NCBI GenBank assembly: GCA_003389215.1
Contig: QQVP01000119.1
Span: 124,001-188,000, forward strand
Direction of reading: 5' to 3'
DNA length: 64,000 bases
From: Planctomycetota bacterium
Lineage (GTDB): Bacteria; Planctomycetota; Planctomycetia; Pirellulales; UBA7805
Shown: positions 16,952 through 26,400 of the stretch, piece by piece
How positions within the stretch are numbered: the first letter of the stretch is position 1
Layout of the letters: every line of letters starts with the position of its first letter
Made by a program: the position numbers and the translations under genes
Notes under the pieces: generated by a model
Seen by the model: only the letters and a program-made list of their open reading frames with translations
Databases searched by the model: none
Told to the model about the DNA's origin: nothing

Positions 16952-19063
16952 ATGCAGCAGCTTGATTTTCATGTCAACAACCTTGATTGCGAGCAAGATG
17001 CCGGTCGTTTGCGGCGAGCACTGGACTCGGTACAGGGAATCAATGTCATTCGAGTATTCCCTTCGACAGCCAAGGTTCGCGTGACAATCGACGAAGGCGT
17101 AATTGCGCAAGAGCGGCTGGAAACGTACCTGAGCGAGGCGGGCTTTCCTGTCGCGCGCGACCGCCAGCAAGTAGGGCCGCCGCCGCTTTGGAAGAATCCC
17201 AAGGTGCTGGCTTCCGGTGCGTCGGGAGTCCTGCTGCTCGTGGGTTGGCTGCTCTCGTGGACCGGCATGCCAACGGGTGGTCCGCTGGCACTCTACCTTT
17301 CGGCCATTCTCGTCGGCGGCTATTTCTTTGGCCGCGAAGCGATCGAAGATCTCATTCACGAGCGTCGAATCGGCATTGAACTGCTGATGAGTGTGGCGGC
17401 CATTGCAGCCTTCGCACTCGGACAGTGGGCCGAAGCTGCGATGCTCGTGTTTCTCTATTCGATCAGCGAAGCCCTCGAAGGCTACACTGAAGCGAAGACT
17501 CGCTCCGCCATCCGAGCGCTGATGGACCTCACTCCCAAGACAGCGCTCGTCCGCCGCAATTCAACGGAAGCGGAGATTCCGGTCGAGGAGGTTCGCGTCG
17601 GCGACATCTTTCTGGTCAAACCAGGCCAGTCGTTGCCAACGGACGGCGAAGTGATTCGAGGCCAATCCAGCGTAAATCAGGCACCGGTCACCGGAGAGAG
17701 CGTGCCCGTCGAGAAACAGGCTGGGGATGTCGTTTACGCCGGCAGCATCAACGGCGAAGGATCGTTGGAAGTGAGTGCTGTCAAAGCGTTCGCCGACAAC
17801 ACCATTTCTCGCATCATTCAAATGGTCGAAGAGGCACAAGAGCGGAAAGGCGAAAGCCAGCGTTTCATCGAGAAGTTCGGCGCGCGGTACAGCCCCGCCG
17901 TCCTGTTGACTGGCATCGTGCTCGCCGTCGTCGGCCCGTTGCTATTCGCCGCGAGCTGGGTCGATTGGATCATCCGCGCCACGGTGTTCATTGTCGCAGC
18001 GGCTCCGTGCGCGCTGGTCATATCCATACCAGTCACCCTGGTCGCCTCGCTCGGCACGGCCGCGCGTAAAGGTGTGTTGATCAAAGGTGGTGTGTTCATC
18101 GAGCAGCTTGCGCGTGTCAGTGTCGTCGCGTTGGACAAGACCGGCACGATTACGCGTGGCGAACCAGAAGTCACGGATGTCGTCGTGCCCGAAGGTGCCG
18201 ACGATGCGGCCCGACCGAAGCTACTCTCCGTCGCGGCTGGCATTGAACGATTGAGCCAACATCCGCTGGCGGAGGCCATCGTGCGGCACGCCGAAGCGGC
18301 CGGAGTAACGCCAGCCGATGTTTCGCACTTCCAGTCACTGACCGGTGCCGGCGCGTCGGCGAATGTGGATGGCGAAGCGTTTTACATCGGCAAGCCGAGT
18401 CTGTTTCAGGTAGAACTGCGAGTCAATTTGGCAACGCTGAATCCGGAGATCGAACGCCTTGAGACCGCAGGAAACACTGTCGTCGTGATCGGCACGAAAA
18501 ACAGAGCGTGGGGCCTGTTGGCAATTCGAGACACCATCCGTCCAAACGCGCGTCAGGCAATCGAGTCGCTGCATCAGGTGGGCGTGCAGAAGGTGGTCAT
18601 GCTCACTGGTGACAACGAGCGAACGGCGCAAGCTATCGCTGACGAGGCCGGAATTGACGAGTTCCATGCCAACCTCAAACCGGAGGACAAGGTCGAAAAA
18701 GTGCGAGAGCTTGCCGAGCGTTACGGCCACGTGGCGATGGTCGGCGACGGCGTCAACGATGCTCCGGCATTGGCGGAAGCCACAGTCGGCGTGGCGATGG
18801 GTGCAGCAGGAACCGACGTCGCCCTCGAAACCGCGGATGTGGCGTTGATGGCGGACGACTTGGACAAACTGGTCTACGCCCTGAAACTGGCCCGCCGCAA
18901 TCAAAAGCTCGTCAATCAGAACCTCGCGCTTTCGGCCATCGTTATCGGGTCGCTGGTCATCGGTGCCGTAGCTGGTTGGTTCTCCCTTCCGATTGCCGTC
19001 CTCGGTCACGAGATTAGCGAATTCATCGTGATCGGCAACGGTCTACGGATGCTACGCGCTTGA
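16952..19063 (+). CDS. P1B-type heavy-metal ATPase with APC membrane motif
   Basis: 703 residues from the ATG at 16952. An N-terminal HMA-like domain (about residues 1-70) keeps only one Cys of the CxxC loop: Cys13, with Asp at position 16. Membrane pairs precede the actuator domain (PVTGES). The ion-path motif in the sixth membrane helix reads A351-P352-C353 rather than CPC. The phosphorylation site is DKTGT with Asp395, then GDGVNDAP in the hinge, and HEISEF in the last membrane region. P1B pumps export Zn/Cd/Pb, Cu or Co by ATP hydrolysis. The APC and HE-motif resemble the SPC/HEG group more than CPC Zn/Cd pumps, so the cation is uncertain. It follows the TPR protein and precedes the metallothionein-like gene. 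Confidence 0.92.
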   Translation: MQQLDFHVNNLDCEQDAGRLRRALDSVQGINVIRVFPSTAKVRVTIDEGVIAQERLETYLSEAGFPVARDRQQVGPPPLWKNPKVLASGASGVLLLVGWLLSWTGMPTGGPLALYLSAILVGGYFFGREAIEDLIHERRIGIELLMSVAAIAAFALGQWAEAAMLVFLYSISEALEGYTEAKTRSAIRALMDLTPKTALVRRNSTEAEIPVEEVRVGDIFLVKPGQSLPTDGEVIRGQSSVNQAPVTGESVPVEKQAGDVVYAGSINGEGSLEVSAVKAFADNTISRIIQMVEEAQERKGESQRFIEKFGARYSPAVLLTGIVLAVVGPLLFAASWVDWIIRATVFIVAAAPCALVISIPVTLVASLGTAARKGVLIKGGVFIEQLARVSVVALDKTGTITRGEPEVTDVVVPEGADDAARPKLLSVAAGIERLSQHPLAEAIVRHAEAAGVTPADVSHFQSLTGAGASANVDGEAFYIGKPSLFQVELRVNLATLNPEIERLETAGNTVVVIGTKNRAWGLLAIRDTIRPNARQAIESLHQVGVQKVVMLTGDNERTAQAIADEAGIDEFHANLKPEDKVEKVRELAERYGHVAMVGDGVNDAPALAEATVGVAMGAAGTDVALETADVALMADDLDKLVYALKLARRNQKLVNQNLALSAIVIGSLVIGAVAGWFSLPIAVLGHEISEFIVIGNGLRMLRA

Positions 19064-19301
19064 GACTCCAATCCTGCGGTAATGTGCGGAGCAGCGTTTA
19101 ACGAGGTAGCCAACGCAGAATAGCGAAACTTATCAACTGGCATTGACTGCGGGCGGCATTCTTTCGACACTCCTACGCCCTTATCTTTCGCGCCGCGGTG
19201 CGCGCTGGCGGGAAGCGGAAGTATTTGTCATTTCAAGCTTTCCGTTCACTTCGCCTGCAGTTCACTTTTCGATTGGCCGATTACAGATGAATGGAGTCTC
19301 T

Positions 19302-19321
19302 CCGCCAACACGATTTGGCGG
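19302..19321 (+). repeat. inverted repeat just before the Cys-rich protein gene
   Basis: Perfect 7-bp arms CCGCCAA/TTGGCGG with a 6-nt spacer, ending 19 bp before the ATG at 19341. It may be an operator or a leader hairpin covering the ribosome site. Confidence 0.4.
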
Positions 19322-19340
19322 CGAGCAAAGGATCGCCATC

Positions 19341-19925
19341 ATGTGGATTACCAACAACATTGTCGCACGCACGTTGATCTGGCTCGCAGCAGTCACGATC
19401 CCTGTGCAGGGTCTGCCGGCCGCTTCGTGCGGTTGTGTTAGCGGCAAGAGTTGCTGCCAAGAGGACGAGCAATTCATGGGCTGCTGCTGTGCTACCAGTG
19501 GCGCCGCAACGCAACACAGTTGTTGCCAAGCGCGAAGCTCTGGGCCGTGCCGCTGCACGGGAGCGAAGGTCTGCCGCTGCGGAGACACGAGCCCGTGCCG
19601 CGAAAAAGCTCAGTCCTGCTGTGCGGGTCGAGCGGAAACGAAAACGAGTACATGTTGCTCGTCGTGCGTGACCGTAGGCAAGTCGGTGTGCCAGTGCGGC
19701 ACGAATTGCCGGTGCAGTATGAACAAGGAGCCTGCCGAACCGGCTGCACCGCTGCCCGTCGAAAACACCTCGGCGGAAAAAGTTGCGAGCGATTCGGTTT
19801 CGGCCGCATCCATCGCCACGGTCTACCAACCTCAAGCCACGCAGCGCCCGCATGATGCATCTGTTACAACGGATGCACTTGCTGCTCTTGATCGCTGCGC
19901 TTCTCTCTGCCGGTTCACGCTCTAA
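19341..19925 (+). CDS. secreted metallothionein-like Cys-rich protein
   Basis: 194 residues from the ATG at 19341; the frame runs back to 19143 but only this start places a signal peptide first (about residues 1-29, ending LPAAS). The next 100 or so residues hold 23 cysteines in CC, CCC and CxC groups: SCGC, SCCQ, GCCCA, PCRC, VCRC, TCC, VCQC, NCRC. A Cys-poor acidic/Ser tail has two more Cys near the end. This composition fits thiolate metal clusters, as in metallothioneins, but it is secreted and several times longer, and is not a known metallothionein family as far as I can tell. It sits between the P-type ATPase and the Cus-like system. Confidence 0.7.
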   Translation: MWITNNIVARTLIWLAAVTIPVQGLPAASCGCVSGKSCCQEDEQFMGCCCATSGAATQHSCCQARSSGPCRCTGAKVCRCGDTSPCREKAQSCCAGRAETKTSTCCSSCVTVGKSVCQCGTNCRCSMNKEPAEPAAPLPVENTSAEKVASDSVSAASIATVYQPQATQRPHDASVTTDALAALDRCASLCRFTL

Positions 19926-20121
19926 AGCGTTTCTGACGGCATCCCTGCGCGCTGACCAGATCGTTTGATTCTGTTGTCGCGTGCGCGTCTTCGTGCCGTT
20001 GCTCTCCTGGACCGAAACTTCGCGTCACCCGCGCTGCATAGTGGCTGATCGATGGATTCAACCGGTGACAGATAGCGCGCGGCATACGTTCCCTCGAAAA
20101 ACATACAAGTAAAAGGAATAG

Positions 20122-20970
20122 ATGATGACCAGGAAACATCCGCTTCGTGCGGCATTTTTCATTGCCCTGACAATCGCACTGACGGCAGGCTGGTTCAACG
20201 CTGAAGTGGCGTTCGCCGGCTCATGTTGTGGGAGTAGTTCCAAGGCAGTTAGCCGCGACGATCATCGCCATGACAATCATCGTCAACATCAGCAAGCGCA
20301 CAGGCATACGGAACCCGAACCGCCGTTTCGCGCACCGCACGGTGGCCAGCTCGCCAGAACGACCTGGAACTACTTTGAGGTCGTTTACGGCCCGCAGGAA
20401 GCCCGCATCTACGTGTATGACATGTTCCGGTTTCCCAAATCGGCTCGCGGGATTCAGGGCCAGGTGTTCATGCGAGTTCGCAGCAACGGCGGAGAATATC
20501 GTTATCCCGTGCAGTACATACCCGTCGAGCGTGGCCACGATTATTTGGCCGCACGAGTCGATCTGACTCGCGTCCACGACGGCGACATGGACGTTTACTT
20601 CGATCTCACCGGCCTTCAAAACGCTGACGCTCCGACCGCCCGATTCGCAAATGTATTCATGCGACCGGCCGTGGCTGAAAGCGGTCATGTTGTGGGACGG
20701 TTGCCGCAAACAAACGAACGATTCACGCAACCCGCGCGATCCAACGTGCGTTACCAAGCACCGCAGATCGTCGTATCTGAGGCAACAGCCGCTGACGACA
20801 CAGCGATTCGCGCTCAAGGTGTTTGCCCCGTGATGAACCAGCCACTCGGCAGTCACGGCAGGCCAACCAAGATCGTGATCAACGGCCGGTCGCTATTTGT
20901 GTGCTGTGCGGGCTGCATCGACAAAGTGAAGGCGAATCCAGACGTTTACCTAGCGCAGGTCCGTGGATAG
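20122..20970 (+). CDS. secreted His-rich protein with C-terminal CCxGC domain
   Basis: 282 residues from the ATG at 20122 (ATG 20125 equivalent), with AAAAGGA upstream. Signal peptide to about residue 32. A His-rich stretch follows (RDDHRHDNHRQHQQAHRH), then a beta-rich region of about 130 residues. The C-terminal 45 residues read CPVMNQPLGSHGRP...FVCCAGC...YL. The same domain appears twice in the adaptor at 21201 and twice in the protein at 27007. It resembles YHS/TRASH-type metal domains in size and Cys pairing, but I cannot assign it. It heads the Cus-like gene group. Confidence 0.8.
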   Translation: MMTRKHPLRAAFFIALTIALTAGWFNAEVAFAGSCCGSSSKAVSRDDHRHDNHRQHQQAHRHTEPEPPFRAPHGGQLARTTWNYFEVVYGPQEARIYVYDMFRFPKSARGIQGQVFMRVRSNGGEYRYPVQYIPVERGHDYLAARVDLTRVHDGDMDVYFDLTGLQNADAPTARFANVFMRPAVAESGHVVGRLPQTNERFTQPARSNVRYQAPQIVVSEATAADDTAIRAQGVCPVMNQPLGSHGRPTKIVINGRSLFVCCAGCIDKVKANPDVYLAQVRG

Positions 20971-21026
20971 CCGTGGATCGACCGCAACGCAATATCTGAC
21001 CACTTGAAAGGAATCGAGGTTTACCA

Positions 21027-21167
21027 ATGTTTGGAAACATATTTCGTTGGACCGCCGTTTTTCTCGTCATCACAGCACTGACGACCGCCGGTTGTCAGAC
21101 GGCTGAAAAATCGCGCTCGGCGTATGACAAGCCGGCTTCCGGTGGGCATTGCCCCAGTTGCCGATGA
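21027..21167 (+). CDS. small lipoprotein
   Basis: 46 residues, ATG 21027 to TGA 21167, with AAAGGA about 18 bases before. The signal is typical of a lipoprotein, with box LTTAGC at about residues 19-24. The short mature part ends in GGHCPSCR. It lies between the secreted His-rich protein and the Cus-like adaptor on the same strand. The terminal CPSC could bind metal. No family is recognised. Confidence 0.55.
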   Translation: MFGNIFRWTAVFLVITALTTAGCQTAEKSRSAYDKPASGGHCPSCR

Positions 21168-21200
21168 CGCGCGCCAGAAGTCAATACCAGTGAGGTCGTC

Positions 21201-23444
21201 ATGAACGATTCAGATAACAACACTACAACCACGGAAACCGCCGAAAAACCGCCGGTTTCAGACAATTCGGATGTGCCGTCCAACAGCGCCGCGGCAACCG
21301 CACAACAGCACAAGCAAGAGCGAAAAGAAGCTCGGCGGTGGTGGATCAAACTATTTGTCCAGCCGATGTTGTTGTTGGCGTGCGGGGCGATCGTGATCGT
21401 CGCGCTTGGTGTCGCGCAGCGATTTGGGTTCATCTCAGCCGGCGGTGGTGGCGGTGGGCACAGCCATGCGGCTGGCGGTGGTGAAGACGTCCGGTACATC
21501 TGCCCGATGATGTGTACCCCGCCTCAATCGGAACCAGGTCGTTGTCCGGTGTGTGCGATGGAACTGGTGCCGGCGACCTCAGGAGGCGGAAACAGCGACT
21601 CGCGTTCGGTCCAGATTGATCCGGTAGCCCGACGTGTCGCCAACATTCGCACTGTGGCCGTCCAGTCGATGCCGATGAAGCGCACCATTCGAGCCATCGG
21701 CGAACTGAACTATGACGAAGGTACACTGAAGACGATCTCGGCCTACGTCGATGGACGGCTCGATCGTTTGTATGCCGATTACACCGGCGTGGTTGTTAAG
21801 AAAGGTGATCACCTGGCGCTGGTCTACTCGCCAAAGCTGTACTCCGGCCAGGTCGAGTTGCTGTTGGCCAAGAAGGCCCGCGAAGAAAGCCGCAATTCGA
21901 CGCTCGCTCGCGTCGCCCAGTCCAATCGCGACCTTTACCAAAGCTCCCGACAGCGTTTGATCGAGCAAGGGATGACCGAGGCGCAGATCGACGCGATGGA
22001 AGGAGCCGGCGAGGCTAACAGCCGCATGCATCTGTGTGCTCCGATCAGCGGTACAGTCATTGAGAAATTCGCCGTCGAAGGCCAGTACGTCAAAGAAGGG
22101 CAAGCGATCTACAAACTGGCCGATCTTTCTACGGTCTGGCTGATGCTGGAACTTTTCCCCGAAGACGCGGCCACGATCCGTTACGGGCAGAAAGTCGAAG
22201 CGACAGTCCAATCACTGCCAGGCCGCCAGTTCACGGGCCGCGTGGCGTTTATCGATCCGAACGTTGATCCCAAAACGCGCACCGTAGGTGTTCGGGTTGT
22301 GATTCCGAACGAAGACGGACTGCTACGCGTCGGCGACTATGCCAAGGCCACCATCCAGGTTCCGCTGGGCGGTTCCGGCGACCAGCAAGGCGGCGTGTAC
22401 GACCAAGAGTTGGCGGGTAAGTGGATCAGCCCGCGGCATCCGCACGTGGTCGAGTCATCACAGGGCAACTGTCCGATCTGTGGCGTCGAATTGGTGCCGG
22501 CTGCTGAGTTTGGTTTCGCCGCAGCCCCGACGACGGGTGGCGAGGCACTGGTCGTGCCGCGCGATGCCGTGCTGATGGCGGGCAACAACAGCGTCCTCTA
22601 CGTGGAAACCGAGCCTGGCCGGTTCGAGATTCGCCGTGTAGTGCTGGGTCCCAACTGCGGTGAGCAGATTGTCATTTTGAGCGGCGTGGAGAAGGGCGAG
22701 CAAGTCGCCACGCGAGGCAATTTCCTGATCGACTCGCAGATGCAACTGGCCGGCAACCCCTCGCTGATCGATCCGACCAAGGCCGAGCCGAAGATGGACG
22801 GGGCCATGACGGAGGAAATGATTGCCGCTCTTTCCAAACTTTCGCCGGAAGACCGTGCCCTGGCCGAAAGCCAGCGAATTTGTCCGGTCACCAAGATGCC
22901 GCTCGGCTCGATGGGGGCACCGCCCAAGGTCGATGTAAACGGCCAAACCATTTTCATCTGCTGCAAAGGGTGCGAATCGAGTTTGCTCGACGATCCGCAG
23001 ACGTATCTGACCAACCTGAACAGCGGCAACAATTCGCATGAGGCCGATCCCGAAATCGCGGCGGCCCTGGCGAAGCTTTCGCCGGCCGATCGAGCGATTG
23101 CCGAGCGTCAGCGGATTTGTCCGGTGGCCGATTTCCCGCTTGGTTCGATGGGAACACCCAAGAAGGTTGATGTGAATGGAACGCCGGTCTTCATCTGCTG
23201 CGACGGCTGTCGCGCCAGTTTGCTTGAGGAGCCGGACAAGTACCTCGCCAAACTCGCGGCCGGCGGTTCGGAAGATTCGAGCGACAGCAGTCCAATGGAC
23301 TTACCGCCCATCGGCAGTCCACAGATCCTTGAACCTCAGAGCGGGCTTCCGCCGATCGAGTCTCCTCAAGCGATCATGGAAGGTGCCACAGAAGGCGAGC
23401 GAGTAGTGCCAGTTGCTGAGTTACCGATGGAGGTGGTCCGATGA
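21201..23444 (+). CDS. cusB: RND adaptor CusB-like with two C-terminal CCxGC domains
   Basis: 747 residues from the ATG at 21201, much longer than plain CusB (about 400). Order: Ser/Asn-rich head; membrane segment at about 53-75; heavy-metal-binding domain YICPMMCTPP...CPVCAMELVP; HlyD lipoyl, coiled and barrel parts (DRLYADYTGVVVKKGDHL, CAPISGTVIEKF, VWLMLELFPEDAA); a second metal-binding insert (NCPICGVELVPA) inside the barrel region; and, at about residues 535-620 and 620-695, two copies of the ICPV...PLGSMG...FICCxGC...YL domain. The Pro-rich end overlaps the pump gene by 4 bases (ATGA). It belongs to a copper/silver-type tripartite pump with extra periplasmic metal sites. Confidence 0.92.
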   Translation: MNDSDNNTTTTETAEKPPVSDNSDVPSNSAAATAQQHKQERKEARRWWIKLFVQPMLLLACGAIVIVALGVAQRFGFISAGGGGGGHSHAAGGGEDVRYICPMMCTPPQSEPGRCPVCAMELVPATSGGGNSDSRSVQIDPVARRVANIRTVAVQSMPMKRTIRAIGELNYDEGTLKTISAYVDGRLDRLYADYTGVVVKKGDHLALVYSPKLYSGQVELLLAKKAREESRNSTLARVAQSNRDLYQSSRQRLIEQGMTEAQIDAMEGAGEANSRMHLCAPISGTVIEKFAVEGQYVKEGQAIYKLADLSTVWLMLELFPEDAATIRYGQKVEATVQSLPGRQFTGRVAFIDPNVDPKTRTVGVRVVIPNEDGLLRVGDYAKATIQVPLGGSGDQQGGVYDQELAGKWISPRHPHVVESSQGNCPICGVELVPAAEFGFAAAPTTGGEALVVPRDAVLMAGNNSVLYVETEPGRFEIRRVVLGPNCGEQIVILSGVEKGEQVATRGNFLIDSQMQLAGNPSLIDPTKAEPKMDGAMTEEMIAALSKLSPEDRALAESQRICPVTKMPLGSMGAPPKVDVNGQTIFICCKGCESSLLDDPQTYLTNLNSGNNSHEADPEIAAALAKLSPADRAIAERQRICPVADFPLGSMGTPKKVDVNGTPVFICCDGCRASLLEEPDKYLAKLAAGGSEDSSDSSPMDLPPIGSPQILEPQSGLPPIESPQAIMEGATEGERVVPVAELPMEVVR

Positions 23445-26400
23445 TCAGGAAGATCCTCGATTTTTGTATTCGCGAGCGACTGGTGATTCTGCTCGCTTCC
23501 GTTGGGGTGATCGCGTACGGCTGGTACTCGACGAAGAAAGTGCCGCTGGATGCGATCCCGAACGTAGGCGAGAACCAGGTGATTGTGCTGACTGAGTGGT
23601 CGGGCCGTTCGCCCAAAGACGTGGAAGATCAGATCACGTACCCGCTCTCGATCGCGTTGCAAGCCGTCCCAGGCTCCAAGAGCGTACGCGGCAAGAGCAT
23701 GTTCGGCTTCAGTTTCGTCCAGGTGACGTTTGACGACGCCGTTGATTTCTATTGGGCGCGGTCGCGCGTCGCCGAACAACTTACGACCGTCTCCGGCTCA
23801 CTCCCCGACGGCGTCACGCCCACGCTGGCACCGGACGCCACGGCCCTGGGGCAGGTTTATTACTACGTGCTCCAGCCGCCGGAAGGTATGGACCTGGCGG
23901 AACTGCGGTCCAAGCAGGACTTCTTCATCAAGTATTCGCTGCAATCAGTGGACGGCGTCGCCGAGGTCGCGTCGATTGGCGGCTACGTGCGGCAGTATCA
24001 GATTGAAGTCGATCCTGACCAATTGCGCTACCACAACCTGCCGCTCAGCAAAGTCATTGAAGCCGTCAAAGCGTCGAACATCGACGTGGGTGCCAAGACG
24101 GTCGAGACCAGCGGCATGGAATTCATCGTCCGCGGCAAAGGATTCATCGGTTCGGGAAAGACCGAAAGCGAGACGATCGACCAGATCAACAACACGGTTG
24201 TGATTACGCGCGACGGCGTTCCTGTCCGCGTTCGCGATCTGGCCCAAGTCCAGACGGGACCGGCGTTTCGCCGCGGGGCGCTCGACTTCAACGGCCAGGA
24301 GGCGGTCGGCGGTGTGGTCGTGATGCGGTACGGCGAGAACCCGCGCGAAGTGATCGAACGAGTCAAGGCAAAGATCGCGTCCCTTGAATCCGAGCTGGAC
24401 GGCATCAAGATTCAAGGCATTTATGATCGCACACTCTTGATCGACGAAACGGTCGCGACGCTCTCCGACGCGCTGTTTCACGAAACGCTGATCACGATCG
24501 CCGTGATGGTGTTGTTCCTGCTGCACGTGCGGGCCAGCATCGTGATTGCCATCACGCTGCCGATGGCCGTGCTCATGTCGTTTATTGCCATGAAGGTGTT
24601 TGGCGTCGATGCCAACATCATGTCGCTGGCCGGCATTGCGATCGCCATCGGTACGATGGTCGACATGGGCATTATCATCCTGGAAAACATCTACGGCGGT
24701 CTGGCCGATTGGGAAGCGGCAGGATCACCTGGAGGCCCGCGTCGACGGCTGGAAGTGATTCGCGAGTCGGCAGCGGAAGTCGTGCCGGCAGTGATCACGG
24801 CGGTCAGTACGACGATCGTCAGCTTCCTGCCGGTGTTCTTCCTCACGGGCCGCGACCATCGGCTCTTCGCGCCATTGGCGTGGACGAAGACGTTTGCACT
24901 TGCATCCAGTTTGATTGTCGCGGTAGTCGTCGTTCCCATGCTGTGCCGCATCTTCCTGAAATCTTCGCGGCCGTCTCGCTGGATGACCCTGGCGGCAGCG
25001 TTGGGCCTGGCGGCCCTCAGCGGCAGCCTGTGCTACTTCGTATGGGGAAAGCACATCGAACATTGGATTTCGCTCAGCCTGCCCGTCTCGACGATCGCGA
25101 GTGCCGCGATCGGGTTCGCGGTCGGGTTGTGGATGACGCGCGAAAAGATCCGACCGATTGAAGGCAATCCCGTCAGTCGCTTTGTCCTATGGCTCTACGC
25201 CGGACGGCTGCGGCTCGCGCTGCGGCGGAAGGCGCTGATGCTGTCGATTCCGGCCATGATCTTCGTGCTGGGACTGGGGGCGTGGATCGGCTTGCCGACT
25301 GTCTTGCGTCCCTTGGAAAAGGTCGTCGCCATGTTGGGCGCGGACCTGAACGAAGTCCCTGGCTACGTCGATGCCAAGCACACGTTTACTGGACTGAAGA
25401 CCGACGACTGGATCGCGCTGGACGAAGGTAGTTGGTTCTACATGCCCAGCCTGTACCCCGCCGCCAGTTTTTCGCAGGCGATGGAAGTGTTGCAAACGCA
25501 GGACGCCATGATCAAGGCGATTCCCGAAGTCGAAAACGTGTTGGGCAAGATCGGACGTGTTGAATCGGCGCTCGATCCGGCTCCGGCCGCGATGGTCGAG
25601 ACCTACGTGATGCTCAAGCCGCGCGACCAATGGCGCGAAGGCATGACCGAGCGAAAGATCTGGGATGAAATCAATGCCGTCGCCACGCTGCCAGGCATCA
25701 CGCCGGCCTCGCCGCTACAGCCGATCGAAGGCCGCGTGGTGATGTTACAAAGCGGCATCAAAGCTTCGATGGCCGTGCGCGTTTACGGCGACGACCTGGA
25801 AGGATTGTCGAAGGCATCGATTGCCGTGGCCGAGCACCTGAAAGAGCACCACTACGTGAACGCTGGCACGGTCAATCCTGATATCGTGATGGGCAAGCCG
25901 TACTACGAGTTCGAAGTGGACCGTGAGGAAGCGGCCCGCTACGGCATGACCACGATGATGGTCAACCAGATTGTGTCAGCCGGCCTGGGTGGAGTCGATG
26001 TGACCACAACGGTCGAAGGACGCGAGCGTTATCCGATTCAGATTCGCTACGAGCGCAGCGTCCGTGAGCGCCTCGATGACCTTCGGAAAGTCTCGGTCGT
26101 CACGCATACCGGCGAAGTCGTCCCGTTGGAACGCCTCGCCCAAGTCAGCACTACCTGGGGACCCGGCGCGATCAACAGCGAGGACGCGCGTCTGGTGGCC
26201 CACGTCTCGTTCTCGCCGTCCGGCGGTTCAGGCGATATCGAAACCGTCCAAGCCGTGATGGAATCGCTACGATCTGCGAGAGAAAGCGGCGAATTGGAAT
26301 TTCCGGCCGGCAACTTCGAGTTGCAACCGGTTGGATCGTTTCAGAATCAGATCGAAGCCAATCAGCGTTTGATGTGGATCGTGCCCACGGTGATCTTGAT

